Under the pieces are notes generated by a model. That model did no database searches and was not told the origin of the DNA. It saw only the letters and a list, made by a program, of their open reading frames with translations. Below are positions 24,501 to 33,754 of a stretch of DNA of 64,000 bases, one piece after another (the first letter of the stretch is position 1; each line of letters opens with the position of its first letter). Both the position numbers and the translations under genes were made by a program. Origin of the DNA: UBA4877 sp002399345 (GTDB lineage: Bacteria > Bacillota > Thermoanaerobacteria > Thermoanaerobacterales > UBA4877); the NCBI GenBank assembly GCA_036752905.1, contig DAIORT010000011.1, positions 3,053-67,052 on the forward strand, in the 5' to 3' direction.

Positions 24501-27072
24501 TTTTATAATGAGCGTACCGCTAGTTGATGAAAACAATAAGCCCGTAATGGATGAAAACGGTGATCAGGTTTATAGCAAACAGTCTAATGTGATAGTCGGC
24601 GGGCGGATGTTAGATAGGGAGCATGACGAGGTGGATGTTGTAAGTCCTTCGGTCATAAGCTTCATCATGCCCGGTGTGCCCGATGACAAATCACCGGTCG
24701 CGGGCAGTTATGATGTGTATATAGAAAACCCTGACACAGCGGTATCAAATAAAGTAAAATTTAATTTTCAGATATCCGACAGCAGCCCGGTGATAAAGGA
24801 CATCAACCCAGCCATAGGGTCGTCAAAGGGTGGTACATTAGTAAAGATAGAGGGGGAGGACCTCAGGCAAAACGTCGAGGTATACTTCGGCGACCTCAAG
24901 GGCCAGATAACCAGCTTTGATGAGGATAAACAGATAATAAGTGTAAAAACTCCTTCCTATAGTCCGGGAGCGGTGGATGTATCCGTGTTGAATAAGGACG
25001 GCGGCAATGCCATAGCCAAAGAGGGATTTACATATGTAAAGGCGGCTAGCGGCCCTTCGATAACTTCGGTTACACCGAATAAAGGCAGTGCCTTCGGCGG
25101 AGACCTGGTTACGATAACCGGCGATGATTTCAGGAAGGACAAGAATGATGGCAGAATCCCGGAAGTTTATTTCGGCAACCGGAAGTCTAAAGATGTAAAA
25201 TACGTAAGGTATAACATGATCACCGCGGTTACGCCGCCCTATGACGGCTCGGGAGCGGTGGACGTTACGTTAGCGAACCCGGACAGCGGCCTGGCCGTTT
25301 TAAGAAGCGGTTTTACTTATAGTCAATCCAAGCCGAAGATTACCTCCATAATCCCGTCTACCATTCCTGTAGCAGGTGGCTATGCGGAGATACAAGGTTC
25401 GGGATTTTCAATGAGGGTGGTAAATTCCGGTGGAAAGGAAGTAAATCCGGGCAGTATAGTCAGAATAATCGACGGAGAAAAAAACATAGACCTTACTTTA
25501 AATCCCGGTGAAGATGCAAGTAAACCCAATGACTATAACATAGATGTCGTTAGTTCGGGATGCATTCGTATAAAGATACCTCCCGTTTCATCTTCAGGAG
25601 AAAAAAAGATTCAGGTTATAAATCCGGACGGAGGTATCGCAGAAGGTAAGATTACCTTTATAAAGCCGCTTACCAGTCCTCAAATTCATAGGATAGATCC
25701 TGCTCGCGGCAGCATAAAAGGAGGTACGCCGGTATATATTTACGGCAGTGATTTCAGACAGAATGCTAATGTTTATATAGGAGGCAAGCAGGCAACGGTA
25801 AAGTCTGTAGGTGAAGATGGCAAGCTTATACGCATATATACGCCTGCAGCCAACCAGTTGATTGTGGGTATCCCCCAGGATGTTGTTGTCTATAATGAGG
25901 GGGATAACAGTGCCACATTAAAAGGTGCCTTTACGTATTTACAGACGGAGAGTAACCCGGTGATAAATTCTATAGAGCCAGGGCAAGGTTCTACATTAGG
26001 TAATGAGAAGGTAATAATAAAGGGTGACGGTTTTATGGGGGATGTCCAAGTCTACTTTGATAATATCGGAGCACTCAAGGTGAAACGTATAGATTATACA
26101 ACCCTGGAGGTGACCACCCCGGCTCATGCCGTAGGTAAGGCCGATGTGATTGTAAGGAACATCGATGCATACGGTGAGGCTGTCTTAAAAGACGGTTTTG
26201 AATTCATACAAACAAAACCGGAAGGCCCGACCGGTTTCACGGCGGTCGGTGTATCCGGAGATACCATACGGTTAAGTTGGGATAAAGTAGAAGGAGCCGA
26301 CTATTATATGCTATATGGCAGGAAATCCAACAGTGATGTATACAGCTTCATTGCCTCCACGGAAGGCAGCCAATATTATGTTAAAGGCCTTGACCGGGAT
26401 ACCAGGTATTATTTCCGGTTGGATGCTGTGAATTTCTATGGATTATCCAAGTCCGCTACAGCAAGCGCTTCAACCAAGAACCAATGGACGGACAATGGTT
26501 ATGACGATATGGCAAGTAGAGATCAGGTAAATATCTCGGGAGGGAGCGCAATTATAACACTGGGGCTGGATGAAAGCTTATATTCATTTAACCTGGACCT
26601 GGACCCAAATAAACCGACGGATATAAGAATAAATATACCCATTTACTTTGTAGAGAGATCTAACAGACAGGTAAGTATATACTCGCCTAAGATTACAGCC
26701 GAGTTTACAATAGGGGAGCTTGTCGGCTATGATTGGGGAAGAGCGCGTCTGCACTCCAGGGATTATGTGATTGTAGAGTTTAAAGAGTTAAAAGGAAGCG
26801 AATATGGTAGTTACTCCAGATTTGTAGGTTCAGGTTCTAAAATATTGTCACCGTTGTTTAAGATAGATGTAAAATCAAATATTGCTGGAAAACAATCGGA
26901 TATTAAATATTTGCATGACTTTGATATGAGGCTTAAATTTATTAACAGTTCGAGAACAAAGGGTCTATATAAATTTAATGAGGACAACAGAAGATGGGAT
27001 AGGATTAGTATGAGTCCTGGACAATTTTCATTTATAAAAAATACCGGCGTGTATGCTGTTTTAGGGAGATAG
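21577..27072 (+). CDS. Giant exported IPT/TIG-repeat surface protein
   Basis: About 1831 residues. GTG 21577 is set by TAAGGGGGAA (21561-21570) and opens a signal peptide (KKIVSLVLAVFLVFSSFSL). At least ten IPT/TIG immunoglobulin-like domains follow, each starting like ITSVTPNKGSAFGGDLVTI and ending in GFTY; clear starts lie near DNA positions 22620, 23463, 23748, 24162, 24435, 24789, 25056, 25332, 25680 and 25956. A fibronectin type III domain lies near 26220-26480 (GFTAVGVSGDTIRLSWDKV), then a unique tail of about 190 residues. It has no anchor of its own; the SLH protein two genes on may hold the complex to the wall. Confidence 0.88.
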   Translation: MKKIVSLVLAVFLVFSSFSLGEVQASGHVTDLDTGLISSGHGGQIIVTAADGYKFDDSTEVILQFYYNGKLYAADPIVTNTNKQLIVYIPPTDDFADSGNTGAPVYTGVANLIIDKIKTIPDNSVISDTLQFNFVKDPVIKDVYQNVETTFTKDGSGNITDTKEVRQLVIEGENFDLKELMIGGSDGVGGLSSAKGEVKILSKGSMRIVAEVPDQIINDGHTAHDVSIRNGNNGLAVYNGFIFNELSHIQNIDKSRAYPGDKLSITGTNLPKDRNEISKVIIANQEVPNDGDHIKITIGKLPDTIQVTVPEAGDRNNKDISIRRNMTGGDVQVTLKNQFTVVYTPAGLSIDRIEPNSGTTDGGTDIKIYGSGFVQGMQVYIGGYNKKNKAEVKSVSSDPNAEGKTIIKALTPSSDAEGAKDVYVLNPVDGSEVRKTGGFTYISVANALTIYPEQINPTEARETEEKPITIVGRNISNINVNSLLPMEGEDWYTDSKDRFFDNAAKEYVVHYKGMYQGQKAYIEKTIRLTIGNEAAIKSIGFQGNANDSSHSKDQLISAKTPIITLDPRVDTKADIAVNTYTVAGTLKGVQNKTPEMGKRYDFGRVLFETSESAVIKNGFTYKPDPTDPQIKSVTPHVGSVKGGDEITIEGTDIRPGAKVYIGEETAKNMAQPVSINISVDGDIIKSTFVVRTPSSDMTGKKKIIVVNSEGSKVVSEDAYEYISAPHIDSITPSVGSKNDDIYIFIEGSGFVVRTDDSGKPVLPKVWVGDQAITVNAVYDDKGNVVDGRRYKMGTKIKGCIPGGGTKTKGYVDVKLVNPDYPSFDNVETYPEDYDKDVIASGGKAILEAAFKYTDPDTKYSMHIDGIEPERGPVEGGTTVKIAGGTFPKSVYVAIDGEEAKIKSITGNAITIITPPGTVGKKIVQVISLAAGDAEGAVATVKDGFEYTIMSTDPKITSIVPTHGGSGTKVWVNGSDFIMSVPLVDENNKPVMDENGDQVYSKQSNVIVGGRMLDREHDEVDVVSPSVISFIMPGVPDDKSPVAGSYDVYIENPDTAVSNKVKFNFQISDSSPVIKDINPAIGSSKGGTLVKIEGEDLRQNVEVYFGDLKGQITSFDEDKQIISVKTPSYSPGAVDVSVLNKDGGNAIAKEGFTYVKAASGPSITSVTPNKGSAFGGDLVTITGDDFRKDKNDGRIPEVYFGNRKSKDVKYVRYNMITAVTPPYDGSGAVDVTLANPDSGLAVLRSGFTYSQSKPKITSIIPSTIPVAGGYAEIQGSGFSMRVVNSGGKEVNPGSIVRIIDGEKNIDLTLNPGEDASKPNDYNIDVVSSGCIRIKIPPVSSSGEKKIQVINPDGGIAEGKITFIKPLTSPQIHRIDPARGSIKGGTPVYIYGSDFRQNANVYIGGKQATVKSVGEDGKLIRIYTPAANQLIVGIPQDVVVYNEGDNSATLKGAFTYLQTESNPVINSIEPGQGSTLGNEKVIIKGDGFMGDVQVYFDNIGALKVKRIDYTTLEVTTPAHAVGKADVIVRNIDAYGEAVLKDGFEFIQTKPEGPTGFTAVGVSGDTIRLSWDKVEGADYYMLYGRKSNSDVYSFIASTEGSQYYVKGLDRDTRYYFRLDAVNFYGLSKSATASASTKNQWTDNGYDDMASRDQVNISGGSAIITLGLDESLYSFNLDLDPNKPTDIRINIPIYFVERSNRQVSIYSPKITAEFTIGELVGYDWGRARLHSRDYVIVEFKELKGSEYGSYSRFVGSGSKILSPLFKIDVKSNIAGKQSDIKYLHDFDMRLKFINSSRTKGLYKFNEDNRRWDRISMSPGQFSFIKNTGVYAVLGR

Positions 27073-27076
27073 TGTA

Positions 27077-28630
27077 ATGAAAAAAACTTTTGTATTGTTT
27101 TTGACATCAGTTATATTTTTAGTTTCTACATGCAGCGTGTGTGCTGCAGCCGGCATGAATAATTATGAAGGTATAGTAAAGTCTGTAAGCAACAGTAATG
27201 TCTACATACAGGTTGCCGGTCGCACTATAGGCTATACCATATCCCCGCACACCATTATAATGGTGAATGGTAAGAATGTGCCTGCATCTGAGCTTATGCC
27301 CGGCCAGCATGTATCCTATACCAACAAAGGTTCGAAACTATCGTATATTAACATAAATAGCCATACGGAGGCGCCCGGTTTTTCCCAGCCCGGGTTATTT
27401 TATCTGACCGGAAGCCTGGTCGGCGAAGATAACGGCAGGCTGTTGATATGTGATGAGAGCGGCAGCCTCCATAATCTTGCATTACCTTCTTATGTGAGTT
27501 TAAATGCTCAGGTCGGGGATTTGGTCAAGGTATACATTGATGACTCTGGATGCGTATATTTGGTGAATAAGATGGCAGGTAACATGCAGTATGCCTGCCT
27601 TTACAGAGGAAAGCTGTCGTCGGTTGTTTCAAATTCGGCTCAAATAAACGATACGGCGAGGTTTGATAATTACCGCTGGCGTGATGAGGATGTAATAAGG
27701 CTGCCTGTTTCCGATGATGTAAAGGTGTATAAATCCAATGCAGAGCTTGGAAATATAGGTGGGAGCATAGGTAGTTACGCATATTTTGTAACCAGAATGG
27801 AATACGGTGAAGAGAGAATATATAAGGTTATTATACAGTCGGGTTATATGAAGGAGTATGTAGACAAGATAGAGGGGATTGACAGTGTGGCCGGAAGGGT
27901 TACACTGCCTGAGACCGATGTGCAGTTAAGCCCGGGCAGTACCATATTAAAGGATGGAAAAATGATTACGGTAGATAACCTGAAAGAAGATCAGACAGTC
28001 TTTGCCCTGCTGGACAGAATGGGCAATAAAAACAGCGCACCGCTGCTTATGGTGCTTGACCGACAGCCTTCTGTGAGGATTGTAAGAGGTAAAATAGACA
28101 GTATCAATTCCACAACCTTTGATGCGGATCACGTATATGAAATAGACGGCAATATATGGAGCAGGGTGAGTAATCCCGGGGAGTTTTATGTGAATGACGA
28201 TACATATATAATTGATTATATCAATGATGAGAAATTGACGCCGGATGAGTTTTTAAACGACAGATATGACAGGCATTCTGAATATACAGATAAAAATTTC
28301 TATGCGGTAGTTGACGGTGATGAGGTGGTCGGTATGGCTATGTATGATTCTCATACCGACAGCGGTACAGCTAATGTGAGATTTATAAATGCCAAGCTTG
28401 ACAGTATAGACGGTAATGGCCGCATGAGCATTAAGGATATAACCGAGTACAGCAATCTTACAGACAAATGGACGATAGGGCCAGGCCTGGGTTATGTCTG
28501 GATTGGGAATTCATTGGTTATAAAAGATGGAAGAGCGTCTGAAACTAATAAAATAAAGCAGGGCAGCTACGTTTATATACTTGCGGATGAAAACATGAAT
28601 GCGATCTTAGTTGTGGAGAGGGGTGAATAA
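27077..28630 (+). CDS. Exported protein of the surface operon, unknown family
   Basis: The 517-residue product begins with a signal peptide (MKKTFVLFLTSVIFLVSTCSVCAAAG). The rest seems to be repeated small beta modules of the kind DSVAGRVTLPETDVQLSPGS and DSIDGNGRMSIKDITEYSN, which look like RNA-polymerase-independent, OB-like secreted folds, but I cannot name a domain. ATG 27077 lies four bases after the giant protein's stop, and the SLH gene begins four bases after this one's stop, so the three are co-translated and probably form one surface structure. Confidence 0.7.
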   Translation: MKKTFVLFLTSVIFLVSTCSVCAAAGMNNYEGIVKSVSNSNVYIQVAGRTIGYTISPHTIIMVNGKNVPASELMPGQHVSYTNKGSKLSYININSHTEAPGFSQPGLFYLTGSLVGEDNGRLLICDESGSLHNLALPSYVSLNAQVGDLVKVYIDDSGCVYLVNKMAGNMQYACLYRGKLSSVVSNSAQINDTARFDNYRWRDEDVIRLPVSDDVKVYKSNAELGNIGGSIGSYAYFVTRMEYGEERIYKVIIQSGYMKEYVDKIEGIDSVAGRVTLPETDVQLSPGSTILKDGKMITVDNLKEDQTVFALLDRMGNKNSAPLLMVLDRQPSVRIVRGKIDSINSTTFDADHVYEIDGNIWSRVSNPGEFYVNDDTYIIDYINDEKLTPDEFLNDRYDRHSEYTDKNFYAVVDGDEVVGMAMYDSHTDSGTANVRFINAKLDSIDGNGRMSIKDITEYSNLTDKWTIGPGLGYVWIGNSLVIKDGRASETNKIKQGSYVYILADENMNAILVVERGE

Positions 28631-28633
28631 CGT

Positions 28634-30136
28634 ATGAAGAGGATTTTTGCATCTGTTCTTGTTATCTTAATGTTTTTATCAAGTACGGTTTATGCTCAGG
28701 TTCCGGGGACAGAAGGGGGATTGTCGGACGGATATGAGTATAAAGAATATGTATTTATTACCGGCAAGCCGATGCTTATGACCGGCGCATTAAATGTGAA
28801 ATCCAGTAACAGGAGAGACAGTATAAGGACCACATACCGCTATACCCTGACGAATTCTGATAATACGGCAAAACTTACACGCAGCTACACTGTAAATACG
28901 GACGTTAAAGAAAATACTCAAAAACACCAGACCATTGAAACTTCAAATCTGGATAAAAACTGCAGGGAGACCATCAAGGCGGATGGCAATACCTATACGC
29001 TGGATGATTATGCCTTCAGTATGTCTAAGGTTACGGACAACAAGCCCGCTGTAGATTATTTTGCCGGTAACTGGAGTGGGAGAAAGACATATACGGTCAA
29101 TAAAAACCAAGGGAGGGTGACCATAGATATTGAAGGAAAGACTACGGGCTATGACCATTACTGGGGCTCTACGGAGACGATGGATATCGGCCAGGCCATA
29201 AGTTATTCTAAATCTGCCACAGACGATGCCAAAAAAGTAAACTGGGACGGCAGCCTGCATGAGTATTTGTCATCTACCAACGAGAAGACCCTTGATTACA
29301 TAGCCAATGATCCCACCTGGATAAGTTTTAAGGGTGGCTACCTTCTTCAGGGGAAGAACCAGGGAACGGCAAGGATAGACTATGATATGCCTAATGTAAG
29401 GATAAATGATGACTCATACACTGTTGATAACAGAAACCGCAACGAAGACTCTATTTCGTATGCTATGATCGAACCTGTAACGCAGCAAAGGATGCTTATA
29501 CCGGAATACAGGGACACTTCCGGACACTGGTCGGAAAAAGATATCGGCAGGCTGGCCAGCCTTAATGTATTTGCCCATGACACTATGAATTTTTATCCTG
29601 ATATACCCATGACGAGGGCAGATTATGTCACGTCCGTGTCGAAAGCTGTCGATATGTTACCGGATACCACTGACAAAAGATATAACAGGAATACACGATC
29701 TAGAAGAAACAAGGATAAAGAGGTCTCACCCTTTGATGATCTCAAGACAAACAGTATCTATTATCCAACCATAAAGAATGCTTATGACAAAGGTTTTATC
29801 AACGGGCTCTCCCCCCGCCGCTTCGGGCCCGATGAGTACATTGACAGGGCCCAGGCCGTTACATTACTGGTAAGGGCAGCAGGGCTGGAAGGCCTGGCTC
29901 CGAATTATGGATATACCACACAGTATGCCGATGACTCTAGGATACCGTTGTGGGCGAAGGATTCCATATATGTGGCGTCAAAAATGGGGATAATACAGGG
30001 AGACAGCCGCGGTCGAATTAATCCGGGCGATTCATTGACTCGTGCCGAGGCCGCCGCATTGGTGAACAGATACATAGACTACCTTAAAAAAGATTTCCAA
30101 AAAGACTATAAAGATGGGATAATCAATTATAAATAA
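28634..30136 (+). CDS. SLH-domain surface protein
   Basis: The 500-residue protein has a signal peptide (MKRIFASVLVILMFLSSTVYA), a unique region to about 290 and three C-terminal S-layer homology domains: SGHWSEKDIGRLASLNVF near 296, NSIYYPTIKNAYDKGFINGL near 373, and IPLWAKDSIYVASKMGIIQG near 437. SLH triplets bind pyruvylated wall polymers outside the cell. It is the last gene of the surface operon and the likely anchor. The start follows GAGAGGGGTGAATAAC (28616-28631). Confidence 0.88.
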   Translation: MKRIFASVLVILMFLSSTVYAQVPGTEGGLSDGYEYKEYVFITGKPMLMTGALNVKSSNRRDSIRTTYRYTLTNSDNTAKLTRSYTVNTDVKENTQKHQTIETSNLDKNCRETIKADGNTYTLDDYAFSMSKVTDNKPAVDYFAGNWSGRKTYTVNKNQGRVTIDIEGKTTGYDHYWGSTETMDIGQAISYSKSATDDAKKVNWDGSLHEYLSSTNEKTLDYIANDPTWISFKGGYLLQGKNQGTARIDYDMPNVRINDDSYTVDNRNRNEDSISYAMIEPVTQQRMLIPEYRDTSGHWSEKDIGRLASLNVFAHDTMNFYPDIPMTRADYVTSVSKAVDMLPDTTDKRYNRNTRSRRNKDKEVSPFDDLKTNSIYYPTIKNAYDKGFINGLSPRRFGPDEYIDRAQAVTLLVRAAGLEGLAPNYGYTTQYADDSRIPLWAKDSIYVASKMGIIQGDSRGRINPGDSLTRAEAAALVNRYIDYLKKDFQKDYKDGIINYK

Positions 30137-30198
30137 AAAGGATTTTTTGTAATAATATAGAATATAAAAGCAGAGAAAAGACGAGAGGTGGGTAGTCT

Positions 30199-31236
30199 AT
30201 GTTTGGAATGGGATTAAATATAGGTATTGATCTTGGGACAGCAACAGTACTTGTATATATAAAGGGTAAGGGTATTGTACTTACAGAACCGTCGGTGGTA
30301 GCAATCGACAAGAAGGCTAAGAAAGTGTTATCCGTGGGTGAGGATGCCCGGCGCATGATAGGAAGGACACCCGGCAACATAGTAGCAATAAGGCCTGTTC
30401 GTGAAGGTGTCATATCTGATTATGAAATAACCGAGAAGATGCTGAAGTATTTTATATCAAAGTCATGCGGCTCACGGACTTTTATACGGCCGCGGGTGAT
30501 GGTGGCTATTCCCGCCAAGGTCTCAGGCGTGGAGAGCAGGGCGGTGGTTGAGGCCGCGGAGCAGGCTGGTGCAAGAAAGGTTTACCTCATTGAACAACCC
30601 GTAGCCGCAGCGATAGGCGCAGGCATGGATATATCGCAGCCCAGCGGCAATATGGTTGTGGATATAGGAGGCGGTACGTCGGATATTGCTGTTATTTCTC
30701 TTGGTGGTTCCGTTGTAAGTGCCTCACTTAAGGTAGCTGGTGATAACTTTGATGAGGCAATAATACAGTATATTAAGAAAAAATACAATCTTATGATAGG
30801 TGAAAGAACCGCAGAAGATATTAAGAAAAATATAGGTTGTGCATATCCTCAGGAAACCATACAGTCTATGGAGATAAGGGGAAGAAGCCTCGTAACAGGT
30901 CTCCCTCAAAATATTACCATAAACAGCGAGGATACTCTTACGGCGCTAGAAGATCCGGTAAATCAGATTGTTGAAGCTGTACACGGTGTGCTTGAAAGGA
31001 CTCCCCCGGAGTTGGCTGCTGATGTAAGTACAAAGGGTATTATCATGACGGGAGGCGGTTCGCTTTTAACCGGGATTGACAAGCTTTTGGAGGATAATCT
31101 AATGATACCCGTGTTTATTGCCGAAAACCCGATATCATGTGTTGCTTTGGGTACGGGTAAGGCGCTGGATTCTATTGATTCTATGAATAAGAAAAATACA
31201 GGAACCGATGTAATAGTATCGGGAGAGGAGGCATGA
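30199..31236 (+). CDS. mbl: MreB-like actin (Mbl type)
   Basis: The 345-residue bacterial actin has the phosphate-1 motif NIGIDLGTATVLVYIKGKG at 7-25, phosphate-2 VVDIGGGTSDIAVISLGG near 154-171 and the adenosine motif IIMTGGGSLLTGID near 277-290. It forms membrane-bound filaments guiding cell-wall synthesis. I call it mbl rather than mreB because the next genes are flagellar rod genes and fabZ, the same order as mbl-flhO-flhP-ywpB in Bacillus subtilis, and no mreCD follows. ATG 30199 follows GAGAGGTGGG. Confidence 0.92.
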   Translation: MFGMGLNIGIDLGTATVLVYIKGKGIVLTEPSVVAIDKKAKKVLSVGEDARRMIGRTPGNIVAIRPVREGVISDYEITEKMLKYFISKSCGSRTFIRPRVMVAIPAKVSGVESRAVVEAAEQAGARKVYLIEQPVAAAIGAGMDISQPSGNMVVDIGGGTSDIAVISLGGSVVSASLKVAGDNFDEAIIQYIKKKYNLMIGERTAEDIKKNIGCAYPQETIQSMEIRGRSLVTGLPQNITINSEDTLTALEDPVNQIVEAVHGVLERTPPELAADVSTKGIIMTGGGSLLTGIDKLLEDNLMIPVFIAENPISCVALGTGKALDSIDSMNKKNTGTDVIVSGEEA

Positions 31237-31239
31237 TAA

Positions 31240-31977
31240 GTGCTTCGCGGTATATATATTTCAGCAGGAAGCATGGTAAATCAGCAAAGAAAACTCGATG
31301 TTGTATCAAATAACCTGGCTAATGTGAATACCACCGGTTTCAAAAAGGATTTAATGGTGGAGGAAGCTGACCGTAACAAAAGTATATTAAAGGTGGCGAA
31401 GGATGTAACTCCCATAGGTGATCTTTACTTTGGTGTGAGGCCGGGAGAGGTTTATACTGATTTCGTATCATCATCAGGTTTTACAAATACGGATAACCCC
31501 ATGGATGTTGCCATAAAGGGCAACGGATTTTTTCAGGTAAATACCCCGCGCGGTATTAGATACACCAGGGACGGGAGTTTTACAAGATCTAACGACGGTT
31601 ATTTGGTAACGGCGGAAGGATATAGGGTACAGGGCCGAAATGGGGATGTTCGCCTCGGTAATGGCAAGATAACATTTGGTAATAGAGGAGAGATTTATAT
31701 AAACGGGCAGGCTAGAGGTATGCTACGCATAGTGGATTTTCCCGATACTGTCGCGCTGAGAAAAGAAGGGGATAACCTGCTTATCTCGCAAGGTGGAGGA
31801 AACCTGATTGCAAACCCGGAGATAGAAGCAGGTGTTCTAGAGTCATCTAATGTTAATCCGGTGACGGAGCTGGTTGATATGATTAGCCTCATGCGTGATT
31901 ATGAGGCTAATCAGAAAGTCGTTACAACAATGGACTCTACCCTGGATAAATCCGTAAATGAATTAGGGAGAGTATAG
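31240..31977 (+). CDS. flgF: Flagellar basal-body rod protein (FlgF/FlhO type)
   Basis: The 245-residue protein has the rod N-terminus LRGIYISAGSMVNQQRKLDV and SNNLANVNTTGFKKD (near 28-42), the middle GNGFFQVNTPRGIRYTRDGSF, and the C-terminal ESSNVNPVTELVDMISLMRD coiled region. These self-assemble in the drive shaft of the flagellum. The start is GTG 31240, four bases after the mbl stop, with GGAGAGGAGG at 31222-31231. It is called FlgF by similarity to FlhO; it forms a pair with the next gene. Confidence 0.88.
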   Translation: MLRGIYISAGSMVNQQRKLDVVSNNLANVNTTGFKKDLMVEEADRNKSILKVAKDVTPIGDLYFGVRPGEVYTDFVSSSGFTNTDNPMDVAIKGNGFFQVNTPRGIRYTRDGSFTRSNDGYLVTAEGYRVQGRNGDVRLGNGKITFGNRGEIYINGQARGMLRIVDFPDTVALRKEGDNLLISQGGGNLIANPEIEAGVLESSNVNPVTELVDMISLMRDYEANQKVVTTMDSTLDKSVNELGRV

Positions 31978-31989
31978 GGGGTATAACAT

Positions 31990-32772
31990 ATGATTAGAGC
32001 AATGTGGACAGCAGCCTCGGGTATGCAGGCTCAGCAGCTTAATGTGGATACCATAGCAAATAATCTGGCAAACGCGAATACCACTGCTTATAAAAAAGAA
32101 AGAGTAGAATTTAAAGACCTTTTATACCAGCAGCTGGCGAATGGTGAAGGCAAGCCGGTTAACCTGCAGGTAGGACATGGTGTAAAGCCCGGGGCTATTG
32201 TTAAGGATTTTGGCGGTGGCAGCCCTCAGGAGACTGATAATTCCTTGGATTTGGCGATAGACGGGGACGGTTTTTTTACTGTCCTGGGTCCAAATGATAA
32301 AGAACTTTATACCAGGGACGGGAGTTTTAAATTGAGTGTGGACGGAGATACCGTAATGTTTACAACATCCGATGGATATCCTGTTTTGGACAGCGGCGGC
32401 TCGGAAATATATTTTGATTCCGATCAAAAGGATATATCCGTATCAAAGCTTGGTATAATAAGTGTAAAAAATGAGGATGGTACTGATGAGGAAATTGGAA
32501 GGATAGGTACGGCAAGGTTTTTAAACCCTCAGGGATTGGAAGCTGCAGGGGACAATTTGTATGCAGCTACCACGGCTTCGGGTGAACCTGTATATGAAGA
32601 TGAAACGGATACTACCAGTAATATAAATCAGGGATTTTTGGAGTCTTCTAATGTACAGGTTGTTAAGGAAATGGTGGATCTTATTACTGCACAGAGGGCA
32701 TATGAGATAAACTCGAAGTCCATACAAACCTCTGATGAAATGCTCAGTATTGCCGACAACCTTAAAAGGTAG
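31990..32772 (+). CDS. flgG: Flagellar basal-body rod protein (FlgG/FlhP type)
   Basis: The 260-residue protein opens with IRAMWTAASGMQAQQLNVDT and ANNLANANTTAYKKERVEFKDLLYQ, the hallmark of distal rod FlgG. It has LAIDGDGFFTVLGPNDKELYTRDGSF in two motifs, and ends with ESSNVQVVKEMVDLITAQRAYEINSK. It lies 12 bases after flgF with GGGGGTATAAC before the start. The order flgF-flgG next to mbl is conserved in Firmicutes, so the product is probably the FlhP equivalent. Confidence 0.92.
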   Translation: MIRAMWTAASGMQAQQLNVDTIANNLANANTTAYKKERVEFKDLLYQQLANGEGKPVNLQVGHGVKPGAIVKDFGGGSPQETDNSLDLAIDGDGFFTVLGPNDKELYTRDGSFKLSVDGDTVMFTTSDGYPVLDSGGSEIYFDSDQKDISVSKLGIISVKNEDGTDEEIGRIGTARFLNPQGLEAAGDNLYAATTASGEPVYEDETDTTSNINQGFLESSNVQVVKEMVDLITAQRAYEINSKSIQTSDEMLSIADNLKR

Positions 32773-32780
32773 TGATATAA

Positions 32781-33116
32781 TTGATAAATCCCATTGATAG
32801 TCTGGGTGTCCTGGACAGCATCGAGATAAAAAACAGTATGTCTAAACAAAAAGAGTTTGAGGAAATATTGGATGAAGCTGTAGATAAAAAAGACGACGAG
32901 GGCTTAAAACAAACCTGCAAGGACCTTGAGTCTGTGATGGTTTCCATGGTTATAAAGAATATGAGGGCTACGGTGCCGAAAGATGGCCTTTATGGAGATT
33001 CTTTGGGTACGGATGTGTTTACCTCCATGCTTGACGAGGAGTATGCTAAGGAAATCAGCGATGCAGGGGGATTCGGCCTGGCCGATATCCTTTATAAACA
33101 ACTTAGTAATAAATAA
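32781..33116 (+). CDS. FlgJ N-terminal-type rod-binding protein
   Basis: This 111-residue protein matches the rod-binding half of FlgJ (no muramidase domain): LKQTCKDLESVMVSMVIKNM near 47-66 and DVFTSMLDEEYAKEISDAGGFGLADIL in segments near 77-104. It helps assemble rod subunits in the wall space. The start is TTG 32781, which has only a weak ribosome site (AAGGTAGTGA) and lies eight bases after the flgG stop, suggesting translational coupling. Confidence 0.85.
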   Translation: MINPIDSLGVLDSIEIKNSMSKQKEFEEILDEAVDKKDDEGLKQTCKDLESVMVSMVIKNMRATVPKDGLYGDSLGTDVFTSMLDEEYAKEISDAGGFGLADILYKQLSNK

Positions 33117-33138
33117 TATGGTATGGGGTGTTATATAA

Positions 33139-33579
33139 ATGCTTGATATAAACGAAATAGAAAAGCTCATACCTCATAGATTTCCTTTTTTGCTTATAGA
33201 CCGGATACTGGAAATTGATGAAGGTAAAAGAGCTGTAGGAATAAAGAATGTTACAATGAACGATTATTTTTTTCAGGGACATTTCCCGGGAAAACCTATT
33301 ATGCCCGGTGTACTTATGATAGAGAGTATGGCCCAGCTGGGTGCTTGTGCACTTATGCAATCGGATAAGTTTAAAGGTAAGCTTCTCGTATTAACGGGAG
33401 TGAATAGGTGCAAATTCAGAGGTACCGTCATACCCGGGGATCAGATGATGATAGAAATACAGTTTTCTGAAATGAAGATGGGAATGGGTAAAGGTAAAGG
33501 CAAAATAACTGTTGATGATAAGCTTATATGTGAAGCTGAGCTTATGTTTGCTGCAGTTGACAGCCAGGATGAAAAATAA
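33139..33579 (+). CDS. fabZ: 3-hydroxyacyl-ACP dehydratase
   Basis: The 146-residue hot-dog fold enzyme has LIPHRFPFLLIDRILEID near 10-27, GHFPGKPIMPGVLMIESMAQ (active-site His near 48, Glu near 62) and DQMMIEIQF near 101. It dehydrates 3-hydroxyacyl-ACP in fatty-acid elongation. The gene follows the flagellar rod genes as in B. subtilis (ywpB). ATG 33139 has a modest site TGGGGTG. Confidence 0.95.
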   Translation: MLDINEIEKLIPHRFPFLLIDRILEIDEGKRAVGIKNVTMNDYFFQGHFPGKPIMPGVLMIESMAQLGACALMQSDKFKGKLLVLTGVNRCKFRGTVIPGDQMMIEIQFSEMKMGMGKGKGKITVDDKLICEAELMFAAVDSQDEK

Positions 33580-33630
33580 TTAGTATAGCATTTTTAAATT
33601 TATAATTCGCATAAATTAATGGAGTAAAGT

Positions 33631-33654
33631 GGCTGCTGTATAAGCAGTCTTTTA
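33631..33654 (+). terminator. Terminator after fabZ
   Basis: GGCTGCT (33631-33637) pairs with AGCAGTC (33643-33649), with one G-U pair, and is followed by five T. Confidence 0.65.
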
Positions 33655-33754
33655 TTTATGCCATACTTTTATTTAAAATAAGCAGGAATTTTTGATTTGA
33701 TGTCGAATATATATAGATAAAAGATATACAAATTATGTGAGGTGGTTAATAAGT

